64,000 nt of DNA from Durusdinium trenchii (Eukaryota > Sar > Dinophyceae > Suessiales > Symbiodiniaceae), in the NCBI GenBank assembly GCA_963970005.1, contig CAXAMN010021696.1, forward strand, positions 829,907-893,906, read 5' to 3'. Numbering within the stretch: position 1 is the first letter of the stretch; each line of letters opens with the position of its first letter. The notes beneath the pieces are model-generated. The model was not told the DNA's origin and did not search any database. It saw only the letters and a program-made list of their open reading frames with translations. The translations under genes and the position numbers were made by a program. Below are positions 29,801-42,294 of this stretch, one piece after another.

Positions 29801-31260
29801 TGACCGAGGAAAGAAGGCTGTGTATTCCAAAACAATCAGATCTGGTGTCTTGCAGTCCTGCAGTTCCTTTTTCCCGTTTTGCATGCTTGCTGTTTGAAGT
29901 TCTTCATCAATGGAGCTGTTGTGCGTTTTGCAGTTGTTCGAGCCTTTGAGACCCATTCGGGTGTGATCAACTGCTGTGCTGGCGATGCGGCGAGGAAAAC
30001 GAAGCAACTTGGCACCACGTTTTTTCAGCCCTCATGTTCGAACTGTTTTGAATGACTGCAATCCTTATATTGTGTTCCATCGATGGAGACTTTCTGCTGA
30101 AAAGATCCTTGCCATTATAGGCAATGTCCTTCGAATGGCGGCACTGTGGTGCCTGTGCTGGATGCCATTGAGCCGAAACTTTGTTGGAAAGGTCAGGTCC
30201 TTGGAAAAGGGTCAGCACCAGTGGTAGGGGACTTCGGGTGGGGAGACTTTGTTGCTGGCTGTGTGCCTCGTTTTGGAGATGACGAGTTTCCAATGTGACG
30301 AGTCTTGAAGTGCTTCGATTTTGAGTTCCAATGTAACGAGTGTGATTTGTCTCTCCTTTGTCCTCTTCTTAAAAATATTGTTTCTCTATTATCATTTTCA
30401 CTTATATTGCTTATCAATATGTACTTTTTGTTTTTCCTTGAGGTCACTATGGGAGTTCGACGACTTGATGCGGAACTCCACGTGACCAGAGCAACGGATG
30501 CTAGAGACTCGGTCTGCGTCTCAAAGAAATCAATTTTCTGATTTCTTTACAAAAAGCGTGCTTTGTATCCAAAGAACGTTAGAGTCAGAACGAGACAAAA
30601 CTGGCTAGGATATGTTAGGATGCTAGCTGAGAGGGTTAGAGGTGCCTTTTGCAAATCCTTGGAGCTGAGAACTAACGTAGCCTTGGGCTGTCTTGACTGG
30701 AGAATCATGGTACGGCAGAAAGGCATGGATGATAGCGACGTCGCATTAACTGAAGGGAGCATTGTGAGAATCTCTGGAGATGAGGAACAAGCCACTTGGC
30801 TGGAGTTTGGGCGCGGGCAAGCCCCCCATTTCTTGGCAGGGACCTGTCTCTGCACAAGAATGTCACCACAGAGTGCTTTTCAGGGGCTTCATTGGTCGAT
30901 GTATTTCTTCCTTCACCCAGTTGGTGGTTTCAGCGCTGGTGTTTTGGGAACCCGCAAGGTGACCGGGTGAAAAAGAATCCAGAGTCATCCAGAAACATCC
31001 AGATTGAGACCCTAGTACTAGTCATCCAGTCGCGATGGAGTGAGTGTACTGTGGCTGGTACAGGACAGGCTTTTGATCTGGAGTTGTGTTGCACACCATT
31101 TTTTGGGCGGGCCTTAGTGCCTTAGTATTGGTGGGCTTGTTTCGTGCTGGCTGGTCTGGCCGGCCCGCATTGAGTGGTGCAAGTGACATCTCCTGGATCG
31201 CGCCCAGTTGCGCGCCCAGGTTGCACTTGTGATTGGTGCTCAGTGACATTTTTGCTTCGT
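29801..31260. other. Transition region, no convincing gene
   Basis: No LRR, X, Y, S or R1 similarity after 29800, and AT-richer than its flanks. One 135-codon plus-strand ORF (30563-30970) contains a plausible segment, SDVALTEGSIVRISGDEEQA, but I find no splice or family support for it. Confidence 0.4.
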
Positions 31261-31264
31261 CCAG

Positions 31265-32110
31265 CCACTCGAATTTGATGGAGATGGTGCCATGGCCGAG
31301 AAGATGTGGATGAACCTTAGGAGCGATCGGACGCGAACCGAAGCGCTCCTGGCCGAGCGTTCGAGGACGCGAAAGTGAGTCCGGAGCGAGAAGCGACGCG
31401 GACGTCCGATTCGATAGGACCGAGACCCAAGAGCTAATAAGATCCCCCCAAACAGACCAAACACACATCATGACCACCATGGACCAGCATGACTCACTTC
31501 GGCTGTTTCAGTCGACTGTGATTCGCTCCAGGTTGGGCTTTGGAGGAAGACGCGGAGGTCTTGCAGCTGCCGCGCGAGGAGCTCCGCCCTTGTCGAGCTC
31601 GAGCGCTGCCAGAGTGCCAGGCAACCGGGAGGGCAGTGCAGCCGGGGCGCGCGGGAGGGCAGCGACCCGGTTTGAGGTGATCAACCCGGTGCGCGAGAAA
31701 TGGACATCGCTCTTGTGCACGCCCTTGATGACAAAATGAATGTCACCAACCAACTGTTCATGGCAGTATTTGGGATTTGAAGACAGATAAATGCCATGAG
31801 GACATGCCACTCTTGTATGTTGCAGTTCGGAATTGATACCTGCTTGACTATAAGCTTCGTTCCCTTTCCCCTTCGAAGATGTCTTCTACGTTTCAGCTCC
31901 GTTCATCCGATCGCAACACGCCGCGCTGTCTGTGTCCCACCACCGAACCAGCTTCGTTCCCGACACCACCGGGCGGGCTCCGAAGCCCAGGGCGAAACCC
32001 GCTGGCAGCTGGAGCCGGAAGCTCCGTGAACCGTCCGCCCCGGTCGCCCCCGGCGGATGATGGCGCGACCGGACGGCCGGGGGGACCGGTGACGGGCGGA
32101 GGACGAGACC
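31265..32110. other. Three coding-like islands, strand unresolved
   Basis: 31265-31374 is open with coding-like codon use on the plus strand (EFDGDGAMAEKMW, ending at an AA-GTGAGT donor) and also on the minus strand (HLLGHGTISIKFEWL). 31550-31690 reads EEDAEVLQLPREELRP after an AG-G acceptor on the plus strand. 31890-32110 reads GSEAQGETRWQLEPEAP on plus or FTELPAPAASGFRPGL on minus. They look like exons of an intron-rich gene, but I recognise no product. Confidence 0.3.
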
Positions 32111-32755
32111 GGTGACGGGACGGCGTGGAGAAAAGGAGTGGGCGAGACCGAGACCGGTGTGTTTTGGTGTGGGAAGAAGGATGGGAGATGTTTGGAGGAT
32201 GATGGGTGTCGCAGCGTCGCATGCTTTGAAAGACGGTTTAACATGGTTTAATCCAAAAGCTTATACGTAGTGAAGAGTCTTTTGGATGTCCAGCGCCCCT
32301 CCCACAAGGACCACTAAACTGGCCCTCTGCTTGCGGACACCACACCCTCCCCCCTGAAGTGCAGGGCGAAGGTAGGTGAGTTGTCACTAGCTTTGCCACC
32401 TTCATTTTGAAAGAAAGGTTGACAACTTCAGGACCCCGCAGACCCGGTGCCATGCTGCAGTTCAATGGGACACCTCCATGCAGCTGCATCACCCGCAGGG
32501 GGGTTACCGCAGATGACTTTTGTAGTCGGTCAATGAGACGGAAAGAAATCCCGTTGTGGCCCCGATCTTGGCTCCGATCTTTTCAGGGGGTAGTAGTGAC
32601 AGGCGACACAAAAGAATATTGCCGCAGGATGCCAAGACACCACTCAGCTGGTTCACAGTCCTCTATTTAAGACTGAGAGCAAAGACCTCTTCGACACAAC
32701 GATACGCGGCTTCTGCCAAGCTTCAAACCCATCACAGAGTTCACTGCGCTTTCTT

Positions 32756-33282
32756 TTGATCAAGACGGACACACAGACTTGTCAACATTTGTCAAACTCC
32801 ATTGCTCTTGACTTGTGCAATGCATTGCGGTGTGTCGTGATGCATCATCACGGGGCGCCTCATCACAGGGCGCCCGAGTACGGGGCACCGCACTACGCAG
32901 CGCCACAGCATGGAGCTTCGCACTACGGGGAACCCCATCAAGGGGCGCCACCTCAAAGTGCAGCGCATCATGCGCCGCCGCATTACGGGGCGCATCATCA
33001 CGGGGCGCCGCCTNNNNNNNNNNTCATCACGGGGCGCCGCCTCACAGTGCGCCGCATCATGCACCACCGCACTATGGGGTGCCGCCTCACAATGCGGCAC
33101 CACCACATTACGGGGCGCCACATCACGCACCACCTCATCATGCGGCGCCGCAACATGGAGCGGCACAACATGGGGCACCGCACTACGGGTCTCCGGAATA
33201 CAATGCACCTCATCATGGCGATTCCTCTGGTGCCTTAGTGGCGCTTGATGTTGCTTTCTCCCCGACCAATGTCCCAGAATGA
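32756..33282 (+). CDS. His/Gly/Ala/Pro repeat ORF interrupted by assembly gap
   Basis: From about 32840 the plus strand encodes a repeated five-residue theme (HHGAP, HYGAP, QHGAP) to the gap at 33014. After the gap the same theme resumes in another frame and ends SSGALVALDVAFSPTNVPE at a stop at 33280-33282. The frame change coincides with the gap, so the number of Ns is probably wrong and the ORF may be continuous. The start at 32756 is not certain; the sequence before 32840 is not repetitive. It could be a His-rich low-complexity protein, or a 15-bp tandem repeat that happens to stay open. Confidence 0.45.
33014..33023. other. Assembly gap (10 N)
   Basis: Ten N inside a 15-bp-unit tandem repeat. 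The sequence on both sides is the same unit, so the true length is unknown. Confidence 0.99.
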
Positions 33283-33361
33283 TGCCGGATTTTATGCAGG
33301 GTATGAAGTTGGGAATTGAATTCATCATTATCCTCAACCCCCGACAGCTGGTGAATGAACA

Positions 33362-33414
33362 CCCCTTGAACTCTTTTCGGGGCTATTAATGGACACCCGA
33401 AATCCGTGGTGCTG
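33362..33414 (+). repeat. 53-bp dispersed repeat, copy 1
   Basis: Nearly identical to 39867-39920 in the same orientation. Both contain CTTGAACTCTTTTCGGGGCT and end in GTGGTGCTG. Confidence 0.8.
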
Positions 33415-33429
33415 GATTCGTTCTTTTTT

Positions 33430-34680
33430 GGACCCTTCAATAGATGCTCTTGGTTCAAGATACAGAATGCGCATGGTTCAATTTACTGGGACCCAGCGAC
33501 CGGCATGGTATCCTGGAGGGTGCGTTGTCCTACGACATTTTGTGAGATCAAGACGCATGGAGAGCGTCTGAGGGGATTCCGCAACAGCGATTTTCTTGGA
33601 CACTTCCCCAAGCAAGTGTTGGGAATCCCAAATCTGGCCAGATCAAGAGGTCTTTCTCTTCTTTTGCACTTCACACAGGCAGACGTTCGGGCTACGACGA
33701 GAGCCCCTGCAATGCACACATGGGCAGGGCGGTTTGGCATTTGGCATTTGATCGCTTCGGCTTGGAACGATCTGGCCCAGATCATCCACGTATGGTACCT
33801 TAGGGTCATACATATGGGACTAATGTATGTATAACTATTCCACATGGATGGTCTGGGTTGGAGCCTTCCTGGGTCTTCCTGGTGCCGCCCCTGCGCGACA
33901 GTGAGCGCGTGCTCCGGTGAGACCCGTCGTAGAGACATCACATGGGGCAGAATACTTGGGGATCTAGACGCCCCTTTTGCTACTGGTTGACCAAAAGGAG
34001 AGGATCAATTGGGTCGTGAATAACCCATAGGCTTCCAGCCACCATTGATTGATTAGCCAGAATCCCGAAACATCATTGCTTTACTAACGACTTTACATTG
34101 ACAAGCCAGGTCAACCATTTTCCAAGGGGTCTTGGAAGGCCAGGTGCATGGTTCGGGATACCGGGACGGGTTTCTGGTGGACTTCCCATCAGAAACAGCA
34201 TGGACTGCCTTAACTCACCCACAACGGCTGCACAGCTTGAAAGCTGGAGCCAGAAGACAAGCTCTAAGTCATCTAGAAAGATGGAACAGCAAAGGGCGGT
34301 TTTTGGAGGAAGCCTCACCCACTACAAAAGACATGCTAAGACCATATTAAACCTGGGAAAGACCTGGTCTTCTAGTGTAAAATCCTTCGTAGAACCATAG
34401 TGGTTCGGGATCCTGGCTATTAAATCAATGATGTCCGAAAGGCTCGACTAGTTAAATCAATGGTGGTTATAAGGCTAAGGCTATTGAGCTGTGAACCTCC
34501 GCCACAGATTTTTCTGTTCGGTCGCGTTCAGTGAGGTCTATGGGACCCTGAGTGAGATGGTTGGCCATTGGTCCGGTTCTTCCTGAACATCATGGGACCT
34601 AGAGCCTGGTCGTGACCCGATTTTTGGACCAACCACCCCATCTTAGATGGTCCAACTGCCTAGCAAAAACCCTTCCACCG
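33430..34680. other. No gene seen; one dispersed element
   Basis: ORFs are short. 34360-34400 carries a copy of the GTGTAAAATCCTT element also found near 40175, 42050 and 60600. Nothing else recognised. Confidence 0.4.
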
Positions 34681-34689
34681 GTCCCCCAA

Positions 34690-34830
34690 GCGTTCCGCCC
34701 CCCGCCGGTACAACGGCGCGTTCCGCCGAGGCGAGGAACGTCAGGAGGATCGGGAGGAACGTCGCCGGCGCTCGGAGGGTCGCCGGCGCCTGAGGGGCGG
34801 CATCGGAGAGGCAGAAGACGTTGAGTGAAA
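34690..34830. other. Coding-like island, strand unresolved
   Basis: On plus: RYNGAFRRGEERQEDREER, ending at a GT donor at 34825. On minus: an equally open, hydrophobic reading (TFLPILLTFLASAERAVV). GC-rich third positions in both, so orientation cannot be told. Confidence 0.25.
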
Positions 34831-34896
34831 GGGGGGCTTGGATGCCTCCAATGCACGGGGGGAAAACCTCTCTACTTGAAGTTTGCGTATGCAGAG

Positions 34897-34899
34897 AGG

Positions 34900-34930
<31 letters not shown>

Positions 34931-34963
34931 GGAGAGAGAGGGAGAGAGGGAGAGAGAGAGAGT
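34897..34963 (+). repeat. GA microsatellite
   Basis: A run of GA and GAGGGA units. The Ser/Leu-rich ORF on the other strand is an artefact of it. Confidence 0.9.
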
Positions 34964-36499
34964 GTTCGTGTGCAGGAGCAAGTCAGCTGGGAAATACGTG
35001 ACCAGATACATCCTTTCAGATTCTGAGCCGAAGAATCAGCCTCACAATTCCTTTGGGAGGTTCACTGCACCGCTACTAACAAGAAGCTACGAACGGGGCG
35101 ACCCTGGCATCGCTACGAACGGAGCAAGGACGCTACGAACGGGGCTCCTGGCCATACTACTAGGAACAAGAACGCTACGAACGGAACAAAGGGCATCCCT
35201 GTGATTTGTGAAATGTCATCCGAGTCGAGGTGATCACCGCTATGAACGACGAGCTGACGACAGGAGCCATGAACGATTGCCGGTCCGAGCGGCCATGACT
35301 AGGGCTCCACGGTGAGACGAGGTAGGCTCCATGGTCAGTCTGGGGCCAGACTTTGGAAGCTGACGTGTTCTTGCACATGTCCAGATGTAAAAGTAAAGAA
35401 ATACCACTCGATGCACCTCGTTCTTGCCGATGTTAGGAGAGATGCTCGAGATGCCCGAGACTATGACCGGAGGGAGACCAATGGTCAAGGCGGAGGCTAG
35501 TCTTCGGACACTTAGGGCCCAGAGCTGGGAAGTTTGAGAGCTGATCTTCAAGGACGTCATTCGCCGAAGCGCTTCTGTTCGGCCGGCGGATTCTTTTTTT
35601 GAGTCATGAAGCTTGCAGCGAAAAGGAGATTCAGAAGATTTACAGTAGCTAACTTACGAGTGACAGGGACTCACTGGGCTGAATGGGTACGACAGAATGT
35701 GGACTTGTGGACTTGGTGGGTTTGGCCCAACCCACACAGGTTGCACTCATCCATTTTGACTGACGATCTTTTCTGTGGCTGGCAAATGGACCTTCTACGC
35801 CAATGAGAGGCCTCTCCGATAGAATCAATAGAACAGAGCTTTCAATGAAGCTGAGTTACTTAAGCTTTCCCCGCCATGGCCGGGTTCCTGCGTCACGTCC
35901 TGCGGCACTTCGTTTGTTCGTTCGTTCGTTCGTTTGTTTGTTTTGTTTTTTTTCTTGGGCAGGTCGAAGCGAAGGGCGGAAAGGAGGCGGCAAGGGAGGC
36001 GGGAGAAGACGTTTCCAGCGCAGAGGGGCCGCTGTCTGACCGCATTGGTCCTGAACCTTCATCCAGTAGTTTCATGGAGTGGCGAAGCTCCGAAACCACC
36101 CCGAGCGAAGCTCCGCTGCTCCTCCGATCACCGTTTCCAAGCGGCCATGCGTGTGGACATGCGATGGCGCAAGAAACACCATGTTCACCCAGAGGTCACC
36201 GTGCGGGTCCGATTTTGGAGCCCGGTTGAGGTCACTTCCGTCAGCATAACTCAAGCATGAAGATGAAGAGTCACTCTCCCCCTCAAAAGGTCAAATTGAA
36301 GCTGGCTTGTGCCATGGAAGCGTGTTGGCTCGTTCCTGGAAAGCGTTTTGCTGTCCCAGAGCTTCCTTGGTGAAGGTGAGCATGCATTGAATCTCTATTT
36401 GGGCACGGTCTGCACATGCGATCTGACCATGACTGACCGTGACGGACATGGTGACCGTGTCCACCTGTGACCATCCACTCGACTCTTCCTCGCGGCTTC

Positions 36500-36770
36500 G
36501 AGGCAAACTTTCCCACCGCCGTCGGGTGGGGACTTCTTAGGGGGTTTCCGACCCACGCACGTCGCCAGCCGGTGACTTCGGCGACGTCCCCCGGGCGGCG
36601 CGGGCGGGACGGGGTGCGAGGCGAAGCGGGAAGCCGCGATCTGTTGAGGTCCAGGACCGACGGACTCGACGCGGGCGGTCCGGACTCGATGTGGATTTGG
36701 GGGACGGAGGAAGCCACGAAGGGCAGCGAAGTCAGGACGACTTCGAAATCCGTGGTGTTCCGTCGAACTG
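36500..36770. other. Coding-like island, strand unresolved
   Basis: The minus strand reads FEVVLTSLPFVASSVPQIHI and, further on, PGDVAEVTGWRRAWVG with strongly GC-ended codons. The plus strand reads GSRDLLRSRTDGLDAGG. I slightly favour minus on amino-acid composition, but no AG-G acceptor sits at its start. Confidence 0.25.
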
Positions 36771-37219
36771 AAACCACTGGTGACCAGCGAACTAGTGTTA
36801 CAACAAAAAGTTCATTTAAAAAAACACACATTTTGAACACAGGCTCTCTCTTCAATGAGAGTTTCTTTTTTTTTGTGGCTTGCCTGGATTTTGGGAGGAA
36901 GCTTCGTCGCCTGCCGGTCGACCAAAAGAAGGTGATCGAGCAAGAAGCGAGCAGGTGTTGGTGGATGAAAAGCGGGATCATTGGGATACGGACCCCAAAG
37001 ATTGAAAGGAAAGGCTGCAAGCTGGGGTCAGGGGGTCCTGACATCGATTCGCACAGAATCTTTCAATCTACCAGCATCAAGTTGCAGATCCGGCTCCTTT
37101 GCATTTGCGTGCCTTGACCAAGCTACGCATGCTTATTTCTGGGGTCCCTTTTTGGCTGGTAGAACCTGTCTTGCTCCCTTCCATACCCTTCGGCATTCCG
37201 GCGTGGTGTGAAACACCAG

Positions 37220-37332
37220 GAGCCGCAGCCGCGCGCGGCGCCGGAAAGCGGCCTCGAGTGCTTCCAGCGCGTCCGCGTCCAGCCAGCCCAAGAAGCGGAG
37301 CCGCCCCGTGGCCGAGTCGGGTCGAAGTCAAA
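37220..37332 (+). CDS. Candidate exon, product unknown
   Basis: Bounded by CACCAG-G at 37218-37219 and an AA-GTGAGT donor at 37333. One frame reads ESGLECFQRVRVQPAQEAEP. The next frame is Arg/Ser/Lys-rich (SSQPKKRSRPVAESGRSQSE) and continues past the donor. The splice signals are good but the frame is unresolved. Confidence 0.35.
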
Positions 37333-37744
37333 GTGAGTCGGAGCTCCAGCGGTCGGAAAGCGATCCATTGGAATCCCCGCAATCAGCAACGATGCATTTT
37401 GGAAAGGTATCCCTTTGGACCAAACCTTTCAAAGTGATTCTAGTGGAGCAAACCTATATCGTTTTGGACCCCTTCTTGTCTTGGCCGGAAGAGCTCTTCG
37501 TCCTTCGTTTGGACTTCTTCGTTGGCGCTTGAAAGGGCGCTTCTAGGCGAGTCGACCGGGCGCGGACTCGCCATCTGAAGCAGGGCGAGAGCTTTCCAAA
37601 CCTTTCCAAACCTTAAGACCAGGAGTCACAAAGGGGTGGTATTTAGTCCCTAAGTGAGTGGATAATGGGCACCCCTAACCTCCATTAAGCACCCCTTTGT
37701 GACTGCTGGGATCTTTTGTTTTCTTTTTTCATTTTCTGGTTGTG

Positions 37745-38400
37745 CTGGGCGGAACCCCCGGCCCCGAGGCAAAGCGGCCGGCTTTGACTGCGTGACGAAA
37801 CCCCGAGAGCCTGGGAAGGCGCGGTCCCGGCCCGGAGAAGCTTGGAGCTTCACCGGTCGGTGTACTCTTAGGAGGTGAAAACCAGGAAAAAACCGAGGTT
37901 TTCTCTATTTTATGTTATCTTGGAAGGCGAAACTGGGTAGCTTTTCATGCGGTTCTGAACGCCCCCTTTTTTCGAGTGGTTTCGTGGAAGCCAAGCGGGG
38001 TGTTGTGGGCGGGTTGTTGTGGGTGAACAAATCGTTTTGCCTTAACGGACATCTCTCTTTTCTCTTTTCCAGTTTGAAGTTCCGCACCGTGGATCACGGA
38101 ACCAAAGCAGACACCTGCAAGATCAGAAAGACAGCATCGTGAACAACCCCTCCTCCCTTTTTGCTACATCTCCTTCACATCTCCTTTCCACTTCCAAACG
38201 ACTTCGTTCCCAACACTCCCACCGCCTTACCTCCGGTGCCCGGTTTCGGCCGATCCCGGAGGTGCCGGTCGAAGCCGAGCCGCAGCGGGGTTTGAAGCTG
38301 GCGCCCGGTCGCAAGGCGCGGTCCGGTCCGGGCGGGGAACGGTTCCCGGTCGACCTCGGCCGACCTCGACATCGACCCGGAAAAGGACGAAAGGGCGAAT
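37745..38400 (+). other. Two coding-like islands (37745-37860, 38225-38400)
   Basis: 37745-37860 reads GKAAGFDCVTKPREPGKARS. 38225-38400 reads RFRPIPEVPVEAEPQRGLKL then GGERFPVDLGRPRH. Both have GC-ended codons and share an AAGGCGCGGTCC block, hinting at a local repeat. No family recognised. Confidence 0.25.
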
Positions 38401-39529
38401 GGCACAGCCCCTGGGAAGTTCTATTTGTATTAGGTTTTTATGGTTGTGTTATTTTGCTAGAAGATTTTTTTTCCTCAGAGAATTCAGCCATCATGGTTTC
38501 GTTAAAGGGAGTTTGGACCGGTTGTCACTACGCATTCCCTAGTCATGAGGTGACCCTAGGCCCTTAGTCATGATAATGGACCACTGCACTTTCAGGTGAC
38601 TTCCCCACGAACCTTCGAACTGTGATCCGCTTTGGACCCGCTTTGGACCGGGAGTGACACCCTGGATGGTCTCACCCAGAACGTCCCACGCTTCGATCGG
38701 AGATTGGTTCAATGAAAAGGTCCCACCACTTAAGGTCACAAGACGGGGTACGATCCATGGAGGTTAGGGGTGCCCATGACGAAAACTTCGCGACTCAACA
38801 CCACGCCTTTGTGACTCCCACCACCTGAATCTTCCATCAATAAAAACAAAGGTCCAGCTTCGAATCCCAAACAACATACGTACTGTGCATCGTGGGATGA
38901 TCGAGGCAGTAAGGAACGTGTTCATTTGCTGCGACCGCCGAATTCCGGTCTTGACCTCCGGTAGCATCACTCTCTCAGCAGGTCTGAGCAGCAACGAATC
39001 CCAAAAATGAGTGCATACGAAACCACACGGGGACACTCCAAATAATAGGTGACCTGGTCTATGTCCTTCTTCCAGGGGTCTTTGGCAGGTCTCCCTATGA
39101 CTCAAGACGCACACCTTTCTCATACACATATCTTGGCCAATGAAACAACCCAACCAACCCCGAGGCCATGCACCCGACTTCTTAGCAGCGTTCCCCTCGA
39201 CGCTTTGTTGGAGCCATTTTCCACCGGGTACCAGGCGGACGTTCATGGCCTTAAAGGTGCTGGGCAGTACAATGGCCTGGGAGCGCAGATGTCGCGCGCG
39301 CGCGCGCGAGGGCGGAGATGGGGTTGATCCATCGTTGATCCAACCTTCCAGATTTGGGAGCCCGAAGGCTGCAGGGCGATTTTGGGCATGTGTGGCGAGC
39401 TCAGCAAGCACAGAATGCAGGGAAAGTACAAAAAGGCTCTAACGCCTCCGAGGGTTTCTTTGATTTTGATCTGGGCCCCAACGCTTCATCATTTCCCGTC
39501 CTCCCCGACGCACCCGGCGCTGCCTGATG

Positions 39530-39680
39530 GGGGAATCCTTGATGGTCGGCCGGGGCGGCGGCGACCGAGGTTGTGAAGGCATTGTGATTGAAGGTCCCAA
39601 CGACAAAGGTCGCTGGGAAGTTCAGGCGCGCGCCGCCGCGGTTCAACGCGACAGGTCGTGGAAGAAGGGGGGAAGAAGGG
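39530..39680. other. Coding-like island, strand unresolved
   Basis: On plus: CEGIVIEGPNDKGRWEVQAR. On minus: FPATFVVGTFNHNAFTTSVA. Both are open with GC-ended codons. Confidence 0.25.
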
Positions 39681-39866
39681 GAAGAAGGAGGAGCATGTTT
39701 TTTTTCAGGAGCCTCTCTTCAGGATCGTGGAGGGATCTTGGGCTTCAGGGTGGTTTGAGGAGTTGGATGGAGGTTCCAAGTCGAGGAAAAGGACCACCGG
39801 TGACCTGCAAACCAGTCTCTGGACCCCCAAGACCAAGATGGGTGGTGCATGGACTGCCCTTGAAGG

Positions 39867-39920
39867 CCCCTTGAACTCTTTTCGGGGCTATTAATGGGAC
39901 ACCCGAATTCCGTGGTGCTG
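39867..39920 (+). repeat. 53-bp dispersed repeat, copy 2
   Basis: Partner of 33362-33414. Confidence 0.8.
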
Positions 39921-41215
39921 CAGCTCTCCAACATGGGACTTCAATCAGTCTTCAAGAGTTTTGCGGAGTCAACTTGGCCACCCGAAAGCCGCGTGAAACG
40001 GCTGGGGACACGACACGTGGCCGTCGCAAATGAAACAGGCCAATTGAAACAGGGAGTTCGGTGAGTTGATTTGTCCGAAGGCCTAACTTCTAAGAGTCTT
40101 GAGCAGGTCTTCCTATTGAAACCCTCCTTCCGAACTCGGCCATTGAAAGAGTTCGATTGACCTGGTTTTGTAGTGTAAAGTCCTCAGTGAAACAGCTCGG
40201 TTGTTCGATAAGAACCATTAAATCACACACACCCATGTCGAGTTTCCTTTGTGGATGTCTCACAACTCTGATATGAATGTGCAGTCAGCCGTCAGGTTGA
40301 CTACCAGTGTGAGACGAAGACGCCAGGGGCTGACCTTTGGTCGTCAACAGCTGGGTTTTCATCGCACTTCTTGCACTTACATTTGGCGCAGCCTTGTGCT
40401 AGCTTGAACGTCGAGCCCGTCCTGCTCGAAAAAGCTTTTGTCCTCTTGAACATGAACGACACTACTTTTTCCAAAGCTGAACACGCATAAAATAGCCAGT
40501 CGATAGAAAGGATGGCTCCCTATGTTGCGGTCTGAGTTTTGTTGTACCGCACAACCTTTTCACAAGTTTCACATGTTTGTTTCAAAGAAAGTACCATCCC
40601 CTACAGTTCATGATCCTGGTCAGCAGAATCAGCCCTGAAATCACTTGGTCTTTCGACAGACCAGAGCGGCAGTCAGCTTTGCCAATCCTTTGATCACCAG
40701 TCAGTTTGGAGGCCATCGCTAGCAGGTTGGAGGCCATCACCAGTCAGTTTCTTCCAAATCAACACCTCTCAGCACCCTGCACGTGCCATCACGTCACTTC
40801 CAAGCTCGCCGTCACTTGCACAGAGAGCTTCGCTCGTCGATGGCGGCGACAGCGGGTCGCCGCGTCTTTGGGTCCTTCCACTGCTCAAACGTGCTGGAAT
40901 TACTGAGGCGAAGATGGGATGGGATGGTTGATGGGTTGACCAGATGGTCTTTTCTTCTATTTCGGTGGAGCATTCTTTAACTGCACGAATGACAGGGGTG
41001 GGGTGATGGTGGGTGGCATGAACGACCATCTTCTACATTGAACATTGGGGGCATACAATGGCTGAAAACCTGAGATCTCTTGGTTCTTCTTTCTTAATTT
41101 GGTCATTTCAGGTGACCGGAAAGAGGTCGGGAGGTTGCTGGAGCTCTTTCTAGGATCATAGGCTAGCTGTGTTTTGTGGGTTTCCTAACATGTTCATCCA
41201 CTTCAAGCATTGAAG
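39921..41215. other. No gene seen; short repeats
   Basis: Contains a GTGTAAAGTCCTCAGTGAAAC element (about 40175) and reversed GGTTGGAGGCCATC units (40706-40745). ORFs are short. Confidence 0.4.
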
Positions 41216-41229
41216 ATCACCGGACCTGC

Positions 41230-41460
41230 TGTGTCCACCCGTCTTCATCGAACGAAGAAGGCCTGGAGCCGAAGATCGCTCCAGTTCGTACCCGAAGCCC
41301 ACAATAGGCACCTGAAGCACGAAGCCGCTTCGGACCGGGACGGCGGTTCCCACGCTTTCAGAGGGTTTCTGTTTCTTCACCGTTTTGGGCACCGGGTCCT
41401 TGTGCTGGGAGGGCGACCCGCGATCGCTTCGAAAACCACGCCAGGCAGCCAACTGGGAAG
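41230..41460. other. Coding-like island, strand unresolved
   Basis: Minus reading: VPVRSGFVLQVPIVGFGYEL. Plus reading from an AG-GCC acceptor near 41250: SLQFVPEAHNRHLKHEAASD. Both are protein-like. Confidence 0.25.
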
Positions 41461-42079
41461 TATCAAGCTCCTCTCAGGTGGGGTGGTGTTCAGTTCACCT
41501 TTGTTCAGCTGGCGGCGACACCTTTGTTCAGTCACCGGTGAGGGGTCACACGCAGGTTCAGAGCGGCGCGAGCGGACGTTTGGACCTTTTTGGAGTTTCC
41601 AAGTGACAGGCTGACAGGCTGACCTGTCTAAGTGATCTCAGATCTCAGATCTGTTCAGTTCAAAAGAACCAAATGCACAGCATCTGCTCGGGAACTGTTC
41701 CGCGCGGAGATCCGGAGATCCGTCCGCCGCGGATGGGCCGTTCCAGCGAGCGGTTCGGGACAACCGACGAAACGCCCGGGACGTTCCGTGAAGGTCATGG
41801 AAGGATGAGGACGTGGCAAGGTTTCCACATTTGGAGGAAAAGGATGACCCGAAGTTCTAGAATCTTCTAGAAATATTTGGGGGTCTATGTACAGGAAACA
41901 ATGGTTTTCACTCCCCAAACAAGGGATTTCTTGTAGATTATCCCTTGAACCAATTCTGGGATGAAGGGCTGGCTGTCGTCTTCCCTGGACTCCATCTCCC
42001 TAAGTCTCCAGCCCTAGCCTTCCGTTCGACCCGTTTCAACATGGGAAAGACCTGCTTTTGGTCAAGTCCTTACTAAAAA

Positions 42080-42294
42080 TCAGTGGTTCGGTTCATAACA
42101 GCCCACCAACGGACCACTCCGGTCGCCCCTATCGTCACCTGACTCCACTCCCCTCCGGTCCTCAGACCGCGCCGGTGCCCTCCTCCCGGGTTCACGCGCC
42201 GCCGACGGCAGACGCGCCCTCGTCGCGCAGGCCTTTCCCGTTGCCGTCGGAGGACCCGGGAAGTCTGGGCTTGGCTCCCAGCGGTCGCTCCTGA
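42080..42294. other. Coding-like island, strand unresolved
   Basis: GC-ended codons on plus (APPTADAPSSRRPFPLPSED) and minus. It could be the 5' exon of the aminotransferase gene that follows, or of a divergent gene. No link could be shown. Confidence 0.25.

Noticed and set aside
39285..39312. Alternating CG run as a Z-DNA or promoter element
   Set aside because: Short (about 18 bp) and without other evidence.
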